A stretch of DNA of 64,000 nt from Ignavibacteriae bacterium HGW-Ignavibacteriae-4 (GCA_002839765.1 PGYR01000001.1:175408-239407); one strand, 5' to 3'. Shown: positions 36,672 through 44,515, counted from the first letter of the stretch. A program made the numbers and translations. The notes: generated by a model from the sequence alone, not told the origin.

Positions 36672-38690
36672 TTATTTAACAATAACAAGTTTCTTAGTAA
36701 ACGTAACACCATTTACTGATAATTGGTAGTAGTAAGTACCAGAATTTAAATTAGAAATATTAGCATTGATCGCTTTATAACCAATTGTAGATTTATCATT
36801 AAATATAGTCTCTACTTTATTTCCTAAATTATCAAATAACTCTAAAGTAACTACTGCCAATTCATCAATAGTGAATGTTATTCCAACTTGATTAGTGTTA
36901 ACTGCAGGGTTTGGATATGCATTGCCTAACTCCACATTAAAGTCTAAAACTTCTTTAACTGAATTCACAGGACCCTTAGGTTGTTCTTTAGTTGCGTCTA
37001 ACTCTGTATATCTCATAATTGTATTATCATCGACTAACATCTGAATTATTTCTCTTGGGAAATTAAACTGATTAGTTCTAGTGCTTCTCATAGCTTTATA
37101 ACTTAAGAATGGAACTTTAGTTACACTGGGGATAATTGGAGGTATGTTGAAATAAGTATCTACGCTATCATCGTTAGTAATGTTAACTGGTTTCGACCAA
37201 TTACCATTTTTCATATCATATACAGAAGCATAAATGTCATATTTTAGAATAGTATCTAAAGTTATCACTACATCTTCAGGTTGTCCAGTCAGAGAACTAG
37301 TTCTTGAAGTTGTTACTTGTACTGGATCAATAGGTATAAGTTTATCTTTTTCCGCATCAATCCACATTGCCAATACTTTATCACCATCAACTGTTTTGGC
37401 TACTTGAATGTTATTCCCATGTCTTGAAGTTGTATATCTAATTGTATAAACATTAGGATTAAATGGATCCGTTGGCTCTTTATTAGTAGTAGTTGGACCA
37501 CCAGTTTCTAATTCAGTAATTTCTTTTATACCGAAAACACCATTGTCATAAGTTAATTCCGTTAAGAAAGCTAAGCTCGGTAAATCGGCACCTATAATTA
37601 TTATATTAGCTAGGTAAGTTACTTTACCAATACCTCTACAAAACAATGCATTTTTACCATAAGTATTAAGAACACCTACTTGAGTGTAACCTGGATGATT
37701 ATCTAATATACTATTCAATATATTATCAGGCATAATCTCAAAGTCACTCCAAGTATCCCCATTGTCCAAAGATTTAGAAATACCTAATAAACGTGGTTCA
37801 GAATTTTCAAAGTGTCTATTATTAACAGCAGCATATAATGTACCTACTTCGTCATTTACCATTTCCATTGGTGCATTAAAAGTAGATCCTTTGGATTCTG
37901 TTAATCTAAATTTATTTGCCCACCATTGAGAAGGAATAGAACCATAATTATATTGTTCAGTGAAATCAAATCTCCAATATCCATAATACCCATATTGGTC
38001 ATTTGAAGTGGGTGGAATCAAGGTACCATATCCATATACGGTATTAGTAGCTTCATTAGTTTTCATAGAGATGTTACCCCAAGTCTGAGCATCAGGTGGA
38101 TTACCAAATCCAGGGGAAACCTCTTCTATATATTCTGGATCTACACCGAAACTCTTATCATATATAGCAAATATTGAGCCTTCTGCTTGATCATAAACTG
38201 TATCTTTCCAAACTTTTTGAAAAGCAGCAGCATAACTTACATCGGTTATATCAGTTGATTTAGTTGGATTATTTAGTGATATTGACCCCCATAAAGGACT
38301 TTTAAATAAATCTCTATAAATATTTATACTATCCCAACTACTTCCTTTGTTAGTTGTTCTGAGTAAAAATACTTTTGTTCCATTAAATTCTGGTTTTAAT
38401 ACATAGTCTGTAACTAAAACTACTACTGCTTCTGTAGTAGGATCATAACTAATTGGTGTAGTACTTGCAAAATGTGCATACCAAAATCTTTGAAAAGAAC
38501 CAATTTGTTTACCTTCTATATCCTGAGTTGAGTTATTATTACTACTAAATGTAGGATTTTCAAACTCAGTTTCATTGACGTTTGGATCAATTTTTAACTG
38601 AATTTGTACTTGTTGTACTTTATTTAAATCCTTAGCTTCGACAAGCCCTGTCATTGCTAAAAATATAAAAATGGTTAATAATTTATTCAT
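36672..38690 (-). CDS. Secreted T9SS-sorted repeat protein (BNR/sialidase-like), paralogue 1
   Basis: 672 residues: signal peptide (1-19), a roughly 560-residue body with beta-propeller-like segments such as GISKSLDNGDTWSDFE and FLLRTTNKGSSWDSINIY (Asp-box style), and a C-terminal T9SS domain (NAYPNPAVN, VTLELFDNLGNKVE, NSGTYYYQLSVNG, TKKLVIVK). No catalytic sialidase arginine set was recognised. It is a tandem paralogue of the gene at 38935-40944, with its own promoter and terminator. Probably a surface or released protein; ligand unknown. Confidence 0.85.
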   Translation of the reverse strand: MNKLLTIFIFLAMTGLVEAKDLNKVQQVQIQLKIDPNVNETEFENPTFSSNNNSTQDIEGKQIGSFQRFWYAHFASTTPISYDPTTEAVVVLVTDYVLKPEFNGTKVFLLRTTNKGSSWDSINIYRDLFKSPLWGSISLNNPTKSTDITDVSYAAAFQKVWKDTVYDQAEGSIFAIYDKSFGVDPEYIEEVSPGFGNPPDAQTWGNISMKTNEATNTVYGYGTLIPPTSNDQYGYYGYWRFDFTEQYNYGSIPSQWWANKFRLTESKGSTFNAPMEMVNDEVGTLYAAVNNRHFENSEPRLLGISKSLDNGDTWSDFEIMPDNILNSILDNHPGYTQVGVLNTYGKNALFCRGIGKVTYLANIIIIGADLPSLAFLTELTYDNGVFGIKEITELETGGPTTTNKEPTDPFNPNVYTIRYTTSRHGNNIQVAKTVDGDKVLAMWIDAEKDKLIPIDPVQVTTSRTSSLTGQPEDVVITLDTILKYDIYASVYDMKNGNWSKPVNITNDDSVDTYFNIPPIIPSVTKVPFLSYKAMRSTRTNQFNFPREIIQMLVDDNTIMRYTELDATKEQPKGPVNSVKEVLDFNVELGNAYPNPAVNTNQVGITFTIDELAVVTLELFDNLGNKVETIFNDKSTIGYKAINANISNLNSGTYYYQLSVNGVTFTKKLVIVK

Positions 38691-38739
38691 TTTAAAACCT
38701 CATTAGTTAACTAAAAACTTATTTATTCTTAACATAAAA

Positions 38740-38771
38740 CAAAGATAAGTGCATTTTTAGATAATTACAAA
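38740..38771 (-). promoter_or_regulatory. Promoter of T9SS paralogue 1
   Basis: On the minus strand TTTG (38771-38768), 20-nt spacer, TATCTTTG (38747-38740): a full Bacteroidota promoter. The spacer and flanks are almost identical to those of paralogue 2, although the coding sequences differ at many silent sites. Confidence 0.75.
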
Positions 38772-38878
38772 TTCTGTTTTCAAACTATTAACTACTAATA
38801 TATATTGAATTGTAATCTTTAAATCAATACATTATTCGAATAGCATAAATTATTGATTTATTAGAATAAAGTTAAATA

Positions 38879-38907
38879 TAAAAAAAAAGGGCTGTATATC
38901 AGCCCTT
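38879..38907 (-). terminator. Terminator of T9SS paralogue 2
   Basis: AAGGGCTG, loop TATAT, CAGCCCTT (38887-38907). On the minus strand it runs into a T tract. The stem sequence is the same as that of the terminator after paralogue 1. Confidence 0.82.
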
Positions 38908-38934
38908 CTTTAATTCTATAAATATTCTAATTCA

Positions 38935-40944
38935 TTATTTAACTATTACTAGTTTCTTAGTAAATGAAACACCATTTACAGATAATTGATAGTAATAAGT
39001 ACCAGAATTTAAATTAGAAATATTAGCATTGATTGCTTTATAACCAATAGTTGATTTATCATTAAATATAGTTTCAACTTTTTTACCCATATTATCAAAT
39101 AATTCTAAAGTTACAACAGCTAACTCATCAATAGTAAATGTTATACCAACACTATTAGCATTAACTGCTGGGTTAGGATATGCATCGCCTAATGTCACAT
39201 TGAAATCTAATTCCTTTTCAACACTTGCTTGTGACTTAGTTGCATCTATTTCTGAATAATTCAAAATAGTTACATCATCTATCAACATTTGTATTATTTC
39301 TTTAGGAAAATTAAATTGATTAGTTCTATTTGTTCTAATATTTTTATAACTCAAGAATGGAACTTTAGTTACACTTGGGATTATTGAAGGCATATTGAAA
39401 TAGATATCTACACTATCATCATTAGTTATATTTACAGCTTGTGACCAATTACCACTATTCATATCATAAACAGAAGAATAAATATCATATCTCAATATTG
39501 TATCTAATGTGATTACTACATCTTCAGGTTGACCTGTCAAAGAACTAGTTTGTGAAGTTGTTACTTGTACTGGATCAATTGGTATAGTGACACCTTTTTT
39601 AGCATCTATCCACATTGCCAATACTTTATCTCCATCAACAGTAGTGGCTACTTGGAAGTTATTACCAAACCAAGATTCTGTATATCTAATTGTATATACA
39701 TTAGGATCGAATGGAGTTGTAGCTTCTTTATAAGCTACCATCGGTCCACCAGTTTCTAATTCTGTAATTTCTTTTATACCGAAAACACCATTGTCATAAG
39801 TCAACTCACAAAGAATTGCTATAGAAGTCAAGTCTGTACCGAAGACAATAATATTAGCCAAAAATGAAACTTTTCCAATTCCTCGAGAGAACATTGCATT
39901 CTTAGTATAAGGGCTTATAACTCCAACATCTGTATAACCTGGATGTTTATCTAAAATACTATTTAATATATTATCAGGCATAATCTCAAAATCACTCCAA
40001 GTATCTCCATTATCTAAAGATTTAGAAATACCTAATAGACGTGGTTCTGAGTTTTCAAAGTGTCTATTATTAACAGCTGCATATAAAGTACCAGTTTCAT
40101 CTGCTACAATTTGCATTGGCGCATTCCATGAAGAAGTTTTAGAGTCAGATGCTCTAAACTTGTTTGCCCACCACTGTGATGGAATAGAACCATAGTTAAA
40201 TTGCTCTGTAAAATCAAATCTCCAATAACCATAATAGCCATATTGATCATTAGCTGACTTAGGAGATAATGTTCCAAATCCATATACTGTATTTTTTGCT
40301 TCATTTGTTTTCAATGACAAATTATTCCAATTTTGAGCATCTGGTGGGTTACCAAAACCAGGAGAAAGTTCTTCAACATATTCCGGTTCTTCACCAAAAC
40401 TCTTATCATAAACTGCAAAAATTGTACCGTCATCAGGATCATTTGTTAAATCTTTCCATACTTTTTGAAAACAAGCAACATAACTAAGATCGTTTGGATC
40501 ATTTGATTTAGTTGAGTTTAGGTATGAAACTGAACCGAATAACACAGATTTAAGACGATTTCTGAAGACATTGATACTATCAAATGTTCCACCATTATCA
40601 GTTGTTCTATACATAAATACTTTAGTACCGTTGAACTGATTTTGTGCATCATATACAGCATTAGTTACCAAAATACCAACAGCTTTAGTTGTTGGATCAT
40701 AAGTAATAGGTGTAGAAGTCACATAATGTGACCACCAGAATCGTTGAAATCTTTCAAGACTCTTGCCAGGTAAGTCCTGAACAGAGTTATTTTTACTAAC
40801 ATAGTTCGGAATCTCATATTCTGCAGGTTGTTCATTCGGATCAATTCTGTACGGAATGTGTGCATTTTGAGAAGTATTTATATCTTTAGCAACGACTAAA
40901 CCTGTCATTCCTAAAAATATAAGTATGGTTAATAATTTATTCAT
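38935..40944 (-). CDS. Secreted T9SS-sorted repeat protein (BNR/sialidase-like), paralogue 2
   Basis: 669 residues with the same layout as its neighbour: signal peptide MNKLLTILIFLGMTGLVVA, Asp-box-like segments, T9SS C-terminal domain. Whole blocks are identical in both (for instance NNRHFENSEPRLLGISKS), while the N-terminal 100 residues and the linker before the sorting domain differ. The linker here is shorter (no KGPVNS-type insert). The DNA differs mainly at silent positions, so the duplication is old and under protein-level constraint. Function unknown. Confidence 0.85.
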   Translation of the reverse strand: MNKLLTILIFLGMTGLVVAKDINTSQNAHIPYRIDPNEQPAEYEIPNYVSKNNSVQDLPGKSLERFQRFWWSHYVTSTPITYDPTTKAVGILVTNAVYDAQNQFNGTKVFMYRTTDNGGTFDSINVFRNRLKSVLFGSVSYLNSTKSNDPNDLSYVACFQKVWKDLTNDPDDGTIFAVYDKSFGEEPEYVEELSPGFGNPPDAQNWNNLSLKTNEAKNTVYGFGTLSPKSANDQYGYYGYWRFDFTEQFNYGSIPSQWWANKFRASDSKTSSWNAPMQIVADETGTLYAAVNNRHFENSEPRLLGISKSLDNGDTWSDFEIMPDNILNSILDKHPGYTDVGVISPYTKNAMFSRGIGKVSFLANIIVFGTDLTSIAILCELTYDNGVFGIKEITELETGGPMVAYKEATTPFDPNVYTIRYTESWFGNNFQVATTVDGDKVLAMWIDAKKGVTIPIDPVQVTTSQTSSLTGQPEDVVITLDTILRYDIYSSVYDMNSGNWSQAVNITNDDSVDIYFNMPSIIPSVTKVPFLSYKNIRTNRTNQFNFPKEIIQMLIDDVTILNYSEIDATKSQASVEKELDFNVTLGDAYPNPAVNANSVGITFTIDELAVVTLELFDNMGKKVETIFNDKSTIGYKAINANISNLNSGTYYYQLSVNGVSFTKKLVIVK

Positions 40945-40994
40945 TCTAAAACCTCATTTATTAATCTAAAAATATATTCATTTTTAACATAACA

Positions 40995-41026
40995 CAAAGA
41001 TAAGTGCATTTTTAAATAATTACAAA
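40995..41026 (-). promoter_or_regulatory. Promoter of T9SS paralogue 2
   Basis: TTTG (41026-41023), 20-nt spacer and TATCTTTG (41002-40995) on the minus strand. This is the same promoter as that of paralogue 1. Confidence 0.75.
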
Positions 41027-41155
41027 ATTAATTTTACACCTAGCTTCTATTATCAAAGACACACTATACTATGTATTAGTTACACTTTTACACGATTAAT
41101 AGTTAATTTTCGTTCTGTGAGCAGAATATTTTCAAAAAAAGTATTGGATATTAAA

Positions 41156-42241
41156 ATGATATTAGAAAAAGATATATTAAATAGTATTAGTAATATAAAA
41201 GACCCAGATTTGGGTGTTAGTCTATCAGACTTAGACGCTATTGATAAGATAGAGATTAGCGAAGACTCAGTTCAAATCAAATTGAAACTTGTACAACCAA
41301 TTTATTGGGTTGTAAACAGGATAAATGATCTATTAATAGAAGAGCTTCGTAAATTAGATAGCAAAGTTAAATATGAAATTTTAATTACTGAACAACCATT
41401 TAACACTCAAGACAGAGAAGTATTACCAGGTGTTAAAAATCTAATTGCAGTTTCTTCCGGAAAAGGAGGAGTTGGTAAATCTTCTATCGCTTCGAATATC
41501 GCTGCTGCTCTATCAAAAAGAGGAGCAAGAGTTGGTATAATAGATGCAGATATTTATGGGCCAAGTCAGCCTACTATGTTCGGTTTGAAAAATGCACAAA
41601 TGGAATCTGTGAAAATGCCAGACGGAAAAGTAAAAGCTCGACCATCTACTAAATATGGAATCCAAATAGCTTCAATGGGATTTTTGATGAAGCAAGAAGA
41701 TGCTGCTATTGTTCGTGGGCCAATGTTAGCTGGATACTTCTCTATGCTTTTCGAACAAATAGTTTGGGGAAATCTTGATTTTCTTATTTTTGATTTACCT
41801 CCTGGTACAGGTGATATACAACTAACATTAACACAGAAAATCCCTCTCACAGGTGCAGTTACAGTTACTACACCCCAAGAAATAGCTCTAGCTGACGTTC
41901 GCCGTAGTATCGCTATGTTCAACAAAGTTAATGTAGAGAATATAGGTGTCATAGAAAACATGAGCTGGTTCTCCCCTGCTGGCCACGACGAGAAATACTA
42001 TATTTTCGGAAAAGATGGTGGGAAGTTAATAAGTGAAGAAATGAATGTTGAATTGTTAGGTCAAGTTCCACTTAGTATTCAGATGAGAGAAGGAAACGAT
42101 GGTGGAATGCCTGAAGTTATCCGAGATGAAGATTCGGAACAATCTAAAGAGCTAATAGCTATCACTGATAAAATAGTTTCGAAAGTTCGTAAGATTAACT
42201 ACGAAAAATCTAAAACTCCAGAAGTAGAGATTAATATATAA
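41156..42241 (+). CDS. mrp: Mrp/NBP35-family ATP-binding protein (Fe-S cluster carrier type)
   Basis: 361 residues from ATG 41156; a GTG at 41117 would add 13 residues and is less likely, because MILEKDILNSISNIKDPDLG is the normal family start. A DUF59/MIP18 domain (1-85) precedes a deviant Walker A P-loop ATPase (SSGKGGVGKSS, DADIYGPSQPTM, DLPPGTGDIQLTL). The C-terminal CxxC that binds the cluster in enterobacterial Mrp/ApbC is replaced by NMSWFSPAGHDEKYYIFG, a variant I recall as normal in Bacteroidota. It is coupled by TAATG to a NifU-like gene. Confidence 0.93.
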   Translation: MILEKDILNSISNIKDPDLGVSLSDLDAIDKIEISEDSVQIKLKLVQPIYWVVNRINDLLIEELRKLDSKVKYEILITEQPFNTQDREVLPGVKNLIAVSSGKGGVGKSSIASNIAAALSKRGARVGIIDADIYGPSQPTMFGLKNAQMESVKMPDGKVKARPSTKYGIQIASMGFLMKQEDAAIVRGPMLAGYFSMLFEQIVWGNLDFLIFDLPPGTGDIQLTLTQKIPLTGAVTVTTPQEIALADVRRSIAMFNKVNVENIGVIENMSWFSPAGHDEKYYIFGKDGGKLISEEMNVELLGQVPLSIQMREGNDGGMPEVIRDEDSEQSKELIAITDKIVSKVRKINYEKSKTPEVEINI

Positions 42242-42477
42242 TGTCTTCAGTAGAAGAAAGAATAGAAATCGTAGTCAAAGAAATCAATGAAATCTTACAA
42301 AAAGATGACGGTTTTCTCGAATTTGTGGCATTTGAAGAGGAAACAAGAACTGCAGTTTTCAGATTATTAGGCATTTTCCAGCATGACCCGATGGCTATGA
42401 ACACTTTTCGGGGTGGAGTTGAAAAAATTATATTGAGTAAAATCAAGGAAGTACGAAGAATAGAGAAAATAAATTAA
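42241..42477 (+). CDS. NifU C-terminal-domain-like protein lacking the cluster cysteines
   Basis: 78 residues that align along their whole length with NifU_C/NfuA scaffolds (IVVKEINEILQKDDGFLEFV, then MNTFRGGVEKIILSKIKEV). At the place of the family GACxxCP motif it reads LLGIFQHDPMAM, so both cluster-binding cysteines are gone (Phe46, Asp49) and the protein has no cysteine at all. It probably cannot carry a 4Fe-4S cluster by the usual mode. It may be an adaptor for Mrp, with which it is translationally coupled (TAATG). Confidence 0.8.
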   Translation: MSSVEERIEIVVKEINEILQKDDGFLEFVAFEEETRTAVFRLLGIFQHDPMAMNTFRGGVEKIILSKIKEVRRIEKIN

Positions 42478-42484
42478 AATTTAG

Positions 42485-42515
42485 TTTGCAGATTAGAAAA
42501 ATTGTCTTATTTTTG
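42485..42515 (+). promoter_or_regulatory. Promoter of the tRNA-Val / tRNA-Leu unit
   Basis: TTTG (42485-42488), 19-nt spacer, TATTTTTG (42508-42515): exact match to the Bacteroidota promoter, 13 nt before tRNA-Val. Confidence 0.72.
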
Positions 42516-42528
42516 TACTCGTTAATCG

Positions 42529-42603
42529 GGGCGATTAGCTCAGTTGGTTCAGAGCATCTGCCTTACAAGCAGAGGGTCGGGAGTTCGAGTCTCTCATCGC
42601 CCA
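42529..42603 (+). tRNA. tRNA-Val (anticodon TAC)
   Basis: Acceptor GGGCGAT/ATCGCCC, anticodon stem TCTGC/GCAGA around CTTACAA (TAC), T loop GTTCGAGTC. 75 nt, discriminator A, followed by CAC rather than CCA. Confidence 0.95.
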
Positions 42604-42664
42604 CACATTTAAGATATAAAAAGAAGCAAAAGCTAATAAGGTTTTTGCTTTTTTTGTCTAACAG

Positions 42665-42751
42665 GCAGGAGTGGCGGAACTGGTAGACGCGCTGGATTCA
42701 AAATCCAGTGTTAGCAATGACGTGGGGGTTCAAGTCCCCCCTCCTGTACCA
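42665..42751 (+). tRNA. tRNA-Leu (anticodon CAA)
   Basis: Acceptor GCAGGAG/CTCCTGT, anticodon stem CTGGA/TCCAG around TTCAAAA (CAA), long class II variable arm, T loop GTTCAAGTC. Discriminator A, CCA encoded (42749-42751). It lies 61 nt after tRNA-Val and is probably cotranscribed. Confidence 0.95.
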
Positions 42752-42756
42752 AAAGA

Positions 42757-42792
42757 AAAGAGTGATTGGAATTTCCAGTCACTCTTTTTTTA
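42757..42792 (+). terminator. Terminator after tRNA-Leu
   Basis: AAAGAGTGATTGGA pairs with TCCAGTCACTCTTT (one G-T pair), loop ATT, followed by a T run. Confidence 0.85.
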
Positions 42793-42796
42793 TGCT

Positions 42797-42901
42797 CGCT
42801 TGCTTCTTAGCTATTATCGCCGGCTCGGAGACCGCTTCCGCCCCCTAGTGACCCCGTTTCGCTATCTTATTCCTCATTTTCGTCGCCTAGCCGAATGAAA
42901 G
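42797..42901 (+). repeat. Degenerate 21-nt tandem array A (CGC-phased)
   Basis: Five units begin with CGC or CGT at 42797, 42818, 42839, 42860 and 42881, each exactly 21 nt apart. Units are divergent but share CGCnnnCTn, and in one plus-strand frame read as heptads of the form RxLxxxF (RRLGDRF, RPLVTPF, RYLIPHF). GC is well above that of the surroundings. The last two units overlap the 3' end of the lipoprotein gene on the other strand. No transposase or CRISPR-like direct repeat is present. Confidence 0.65.
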
Positions 42902-43424
42902 GAACACATCTATCTGATATTCCGGTTCGCTTTACCCTAATTATATACGCTCCAGGAGGCGCTGTAAAAGCATCTAAACTATATCCTGCCAAAGAACTAT
43001 TATCTAATGTATCTCTAAACCATTCTACGTTCTTGAATTCCTTATGCTCAGGGAAGTAACCAAACCTTGCTATCACACTATCGCGTATTTCTGAACTTAC
43101 TTTAGCCGTTTCTATGCTAATAAACACTTCTGTCGCCACTTGACTAGTATCAAACGTCATATATAACAGTTTACCTCCATAAGAAATAGTAGGTTTGGCG
43201 ACTATATCAAACTTATCGCCCATTCGGCAAAGTTTATCGAGCTTACTTGCATCTCCTAGCGTGTCTAAGATTATCGTTGTCTCTATATAATTCTCTAATC
43301 CCTCTATAGTTACAAAGGTTTTCCCCACCGTATCTTTATCTTCGAGGTCGGGTGTGGTTATTTTATCATCACTGCACCCCCATACAGCCGCTAATATAAG
43401 GGCTACTATTATATATTTCTTCAT
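42867..43424 (-). CDS. Hypothetical lipoprotein
   Basis: 185 residues with a lipoprotein signal (MKKYIIVALILAAVWGCSDD; Cys17 after VWG). The mature part is mixed alpha/beta, with two later cysteines (about Cys66 and Cys173). No recognised domain. Base composition is somewhat richer in GC than the typical gene here. Its last residues (LGDENEE) are encoded inside 21-nt array A, so the 3' end may have been remodelled by the repeat. Another array of the same kind lies beyond its 5' end. Confidence 0.7.
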   Translation of the reverse strand: MKKYIIVALILAAVWGCSDDKITTPDLEDKDTVGKTFVTIEGLENYIETTIILDTLGDASKLDKLCRMGDKFDIVAKPTISYGGKLLYMTFDTSQVATEVFISIETAKVSSEIRDSVIARFGYFPEHKEFKNVEWFRDTLDNSSLAGYSLDAFTAPPGAYIIRVKRTGISDRCVPFIRLGDENEE

Positions 43425-43853
43425 ATTTTTTCCTGTTTATAAATTATTATTTCCTAAAAATACATAACTATTTCTAATAATCAAACTATTTATCTATGTT
43501 ATTCTCAATAATTTATATGTCATTTTCACTTTATAAATCATAGAATCTAATTTATTCACTCGAAGACCATTTTCGCTAACTAGAATACTTGTATCGGTGG
43601 CGTAAGGGGCTGAGAAGATGGCGAGGAGGACTGGGAAAGTGGCGAGGAGGACTGGGAAAGTGGCGTAGAGGGCTGGGAAGATGGCGTAATACCCATTCCA
43701 AAGGGCGAGGAGACCATTAAGAACGGCGAGCTGTCCTGTGAGAATAGATTTAATCGATGTTTTGGGATTTGGATTGATTTCCTATTAAAATAATATTTTT
43801 CAAATAGAGGATTATTTTTTAATTTGATGAATAAAAATGACAAGGATCAAGAC
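43425..43853. other. Gene-poor region between two lipoprotein genes
   Basis: About 430 nt between divergent lipoprotein genes. The part nearest 43424 is AT-rich and empty apart from probable promoter sequence for the minus-strand gene. 43557-43745 is the 21-nt array B described separately. The remainder up to 43853 is AT-rich and may hold the promoter of the plus-strand lipoprotein. A minus-strand open frame across the array (43580-43843) starts only at TTG and is not called as a gene. Confidence 0.6.
43557..43745 (-). repeat. 21-nt tandem array B (GGCG-phased), opposite orientation to array A
   Basis: GGCG occurs at 43599, 43620, 43641, 43662, 43683, 43704 and 43725, an exact 21-nt period over seven units. 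The best unit, GGCGAGGAGGACTGGGAAAG plus one base, is repeated perfectly at 43620 and 43641. An in-phase weaker unit at 43557 shares GACCATT with the unit at 43704. On the minus strand the units start CGCC and read RHFPSPP, RHLPSPL and RPLEWVL, the same pattern as array A on the plus strand. It is a GC-rich island in AT-rich DNA. Confidence 0.8.
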
Positions 43854-44306
43854 GTGAAAAAGATTTTAGTGATAGTAATGTTGACTTTTACATTCGGATG
43901 TAGCGATGATGCTGAAATATCTGAAGAAAACTCAATAGTTGGTAAGTGGAAGTACAACTTTCAAATTGTACAAGGTCCCTCTGATTATTTATTAGATACA
44001 ATTAAGAAAGATAATTATGTATTAGAATTATTAGAATTCAAAGAAAATGGTATTTATTATATTTATCAAACCAATTATGTTGGAACTAATCTAGTAGAAC
44101 AAGGTAAATATTCATATATGAATAAAATATTGACTATTTCAAATGACAAATGTAATAGATTAGAAAGTAAATATGAAGTTGAATATAATGAGAATTATAT
44201 AAGAGTTTTTACTATTAGTGAACCATGTCAGGAATATCGATTTTCTCTCCGTACTTATATCAGTAATGATATCGAATTAAAGAGAGATGAACCTTATAAA
44301 CATTAA
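43854..44306 (+). CDS. Hypothetical lipoprotein, lipocalin-like
   Basis: 150 residues from GTG 43854, chosen because it gives a normal lipoprotein signal (KKILVIVMLTFTFGC) and has AAGGA 9-10 nt upstream; an ATG at 43827 would add nine charged residues ahead of it. After the lipid-anchored Cys, IVGKWKYNFQIVQ and alternating beta strands (GIYYIYQTNY, GKYSYMNKILTI) resemble the small lipocalin-like lipoproteins of Bacteroidota. Ligand and role unknown. Confidence 0.7.
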   Translation: MKKILVIVMLTFTFGCSDDAEISEENSIVGKWKYNFQIVQGPSDYLLDTIKKDNYVLELLEFKENGIYYIYQTNYVGTNLVEQGKYSYMNKILTISNDKCNRLESKYEVEYNENYIRVFTISEPCQEYRFSLRTYISNDIELKRDEPYKH

Positions 44307-44333
44307 CTAGGAATCGAAAGCAATCCACTAGGA

Positions 44334-44438
44334 GGTGGAAATACTTCACGAGTGGGCGGTTTTCTTATTCTAAAGAGATTGCCGCGTCCTTTCAGTCATC
44401 GCAATGATATTCGTGGTGGCGGTTTTGATGAAAAATAA
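44334..44438 (+). repeat. Possible third 21-nt phased segment (array C) with a dispersed-repeat-like core
   Basis: GGCGGTTTT occurs at 44355 and again at 44418, 63 nt (3 x 21) apart, with a related GGTGG at 44334. Between them lies AGAGATTGCCGCGTCC followed by TCGCAATGA (44375-44408), which resembles a short dispersed element I recall from many genomes (of the form ATTGCGAGG...GGCAATCTC). The fit to the 21-nt period is weak. Confidence 0.35.
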
Positions 44439-44439
44439 G

Positions 44440-44513
44440 TACCCCCGAAGGGAGTCGAACCCCTAACCCTCAGAGCCGAAATCTGATGCTCTATCCAGTT
44501 AAGCTACGGGGGC
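44440..44513 (-). tRNA. tRNA-Arg (anticodon TCG)
   Basis: On the minus strand: acceptor GCCCCCG/CGGGGGT, anticodon stem TCAGA/TCTGA around TTTCGGC (TCG), T loop GGTTCGACTCC. 74 nt, no encoded CCA. It begins 2 nt after the flippase stop and is probably cut from the same transcript. Confidence 0.95.
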
Positions 44514-44515
44514 AT

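Noticed and set aside
42486..42686. Plus-strand frame of 66 codons.
   Set aside because: It covers tRNA-Val and its promoter.
42671..42898. Plus-strand frame with RxLxxxF heptads.
   Set aside because: It starts inside tRNA-Leu and runs through a terminator hairpin and array A, so it is a by-product of the 21-nt repeat.
42797..43745. CRISPR array.
   Set aside because: The period is 21 nt with no constant repeat and variable spacer alternation, the units diverge gradually, and no cas genes are near.
43580..43843. Minus-strand open frame of 87 codons with a heptapeptide pattern (SPLSQSS repeats).
   Set aside because: It starts only at TTG, has no visible RBS, overlaps the plus-strand lipoprotein start, and its pattern follows directly from the 21-nt DNA repeat.
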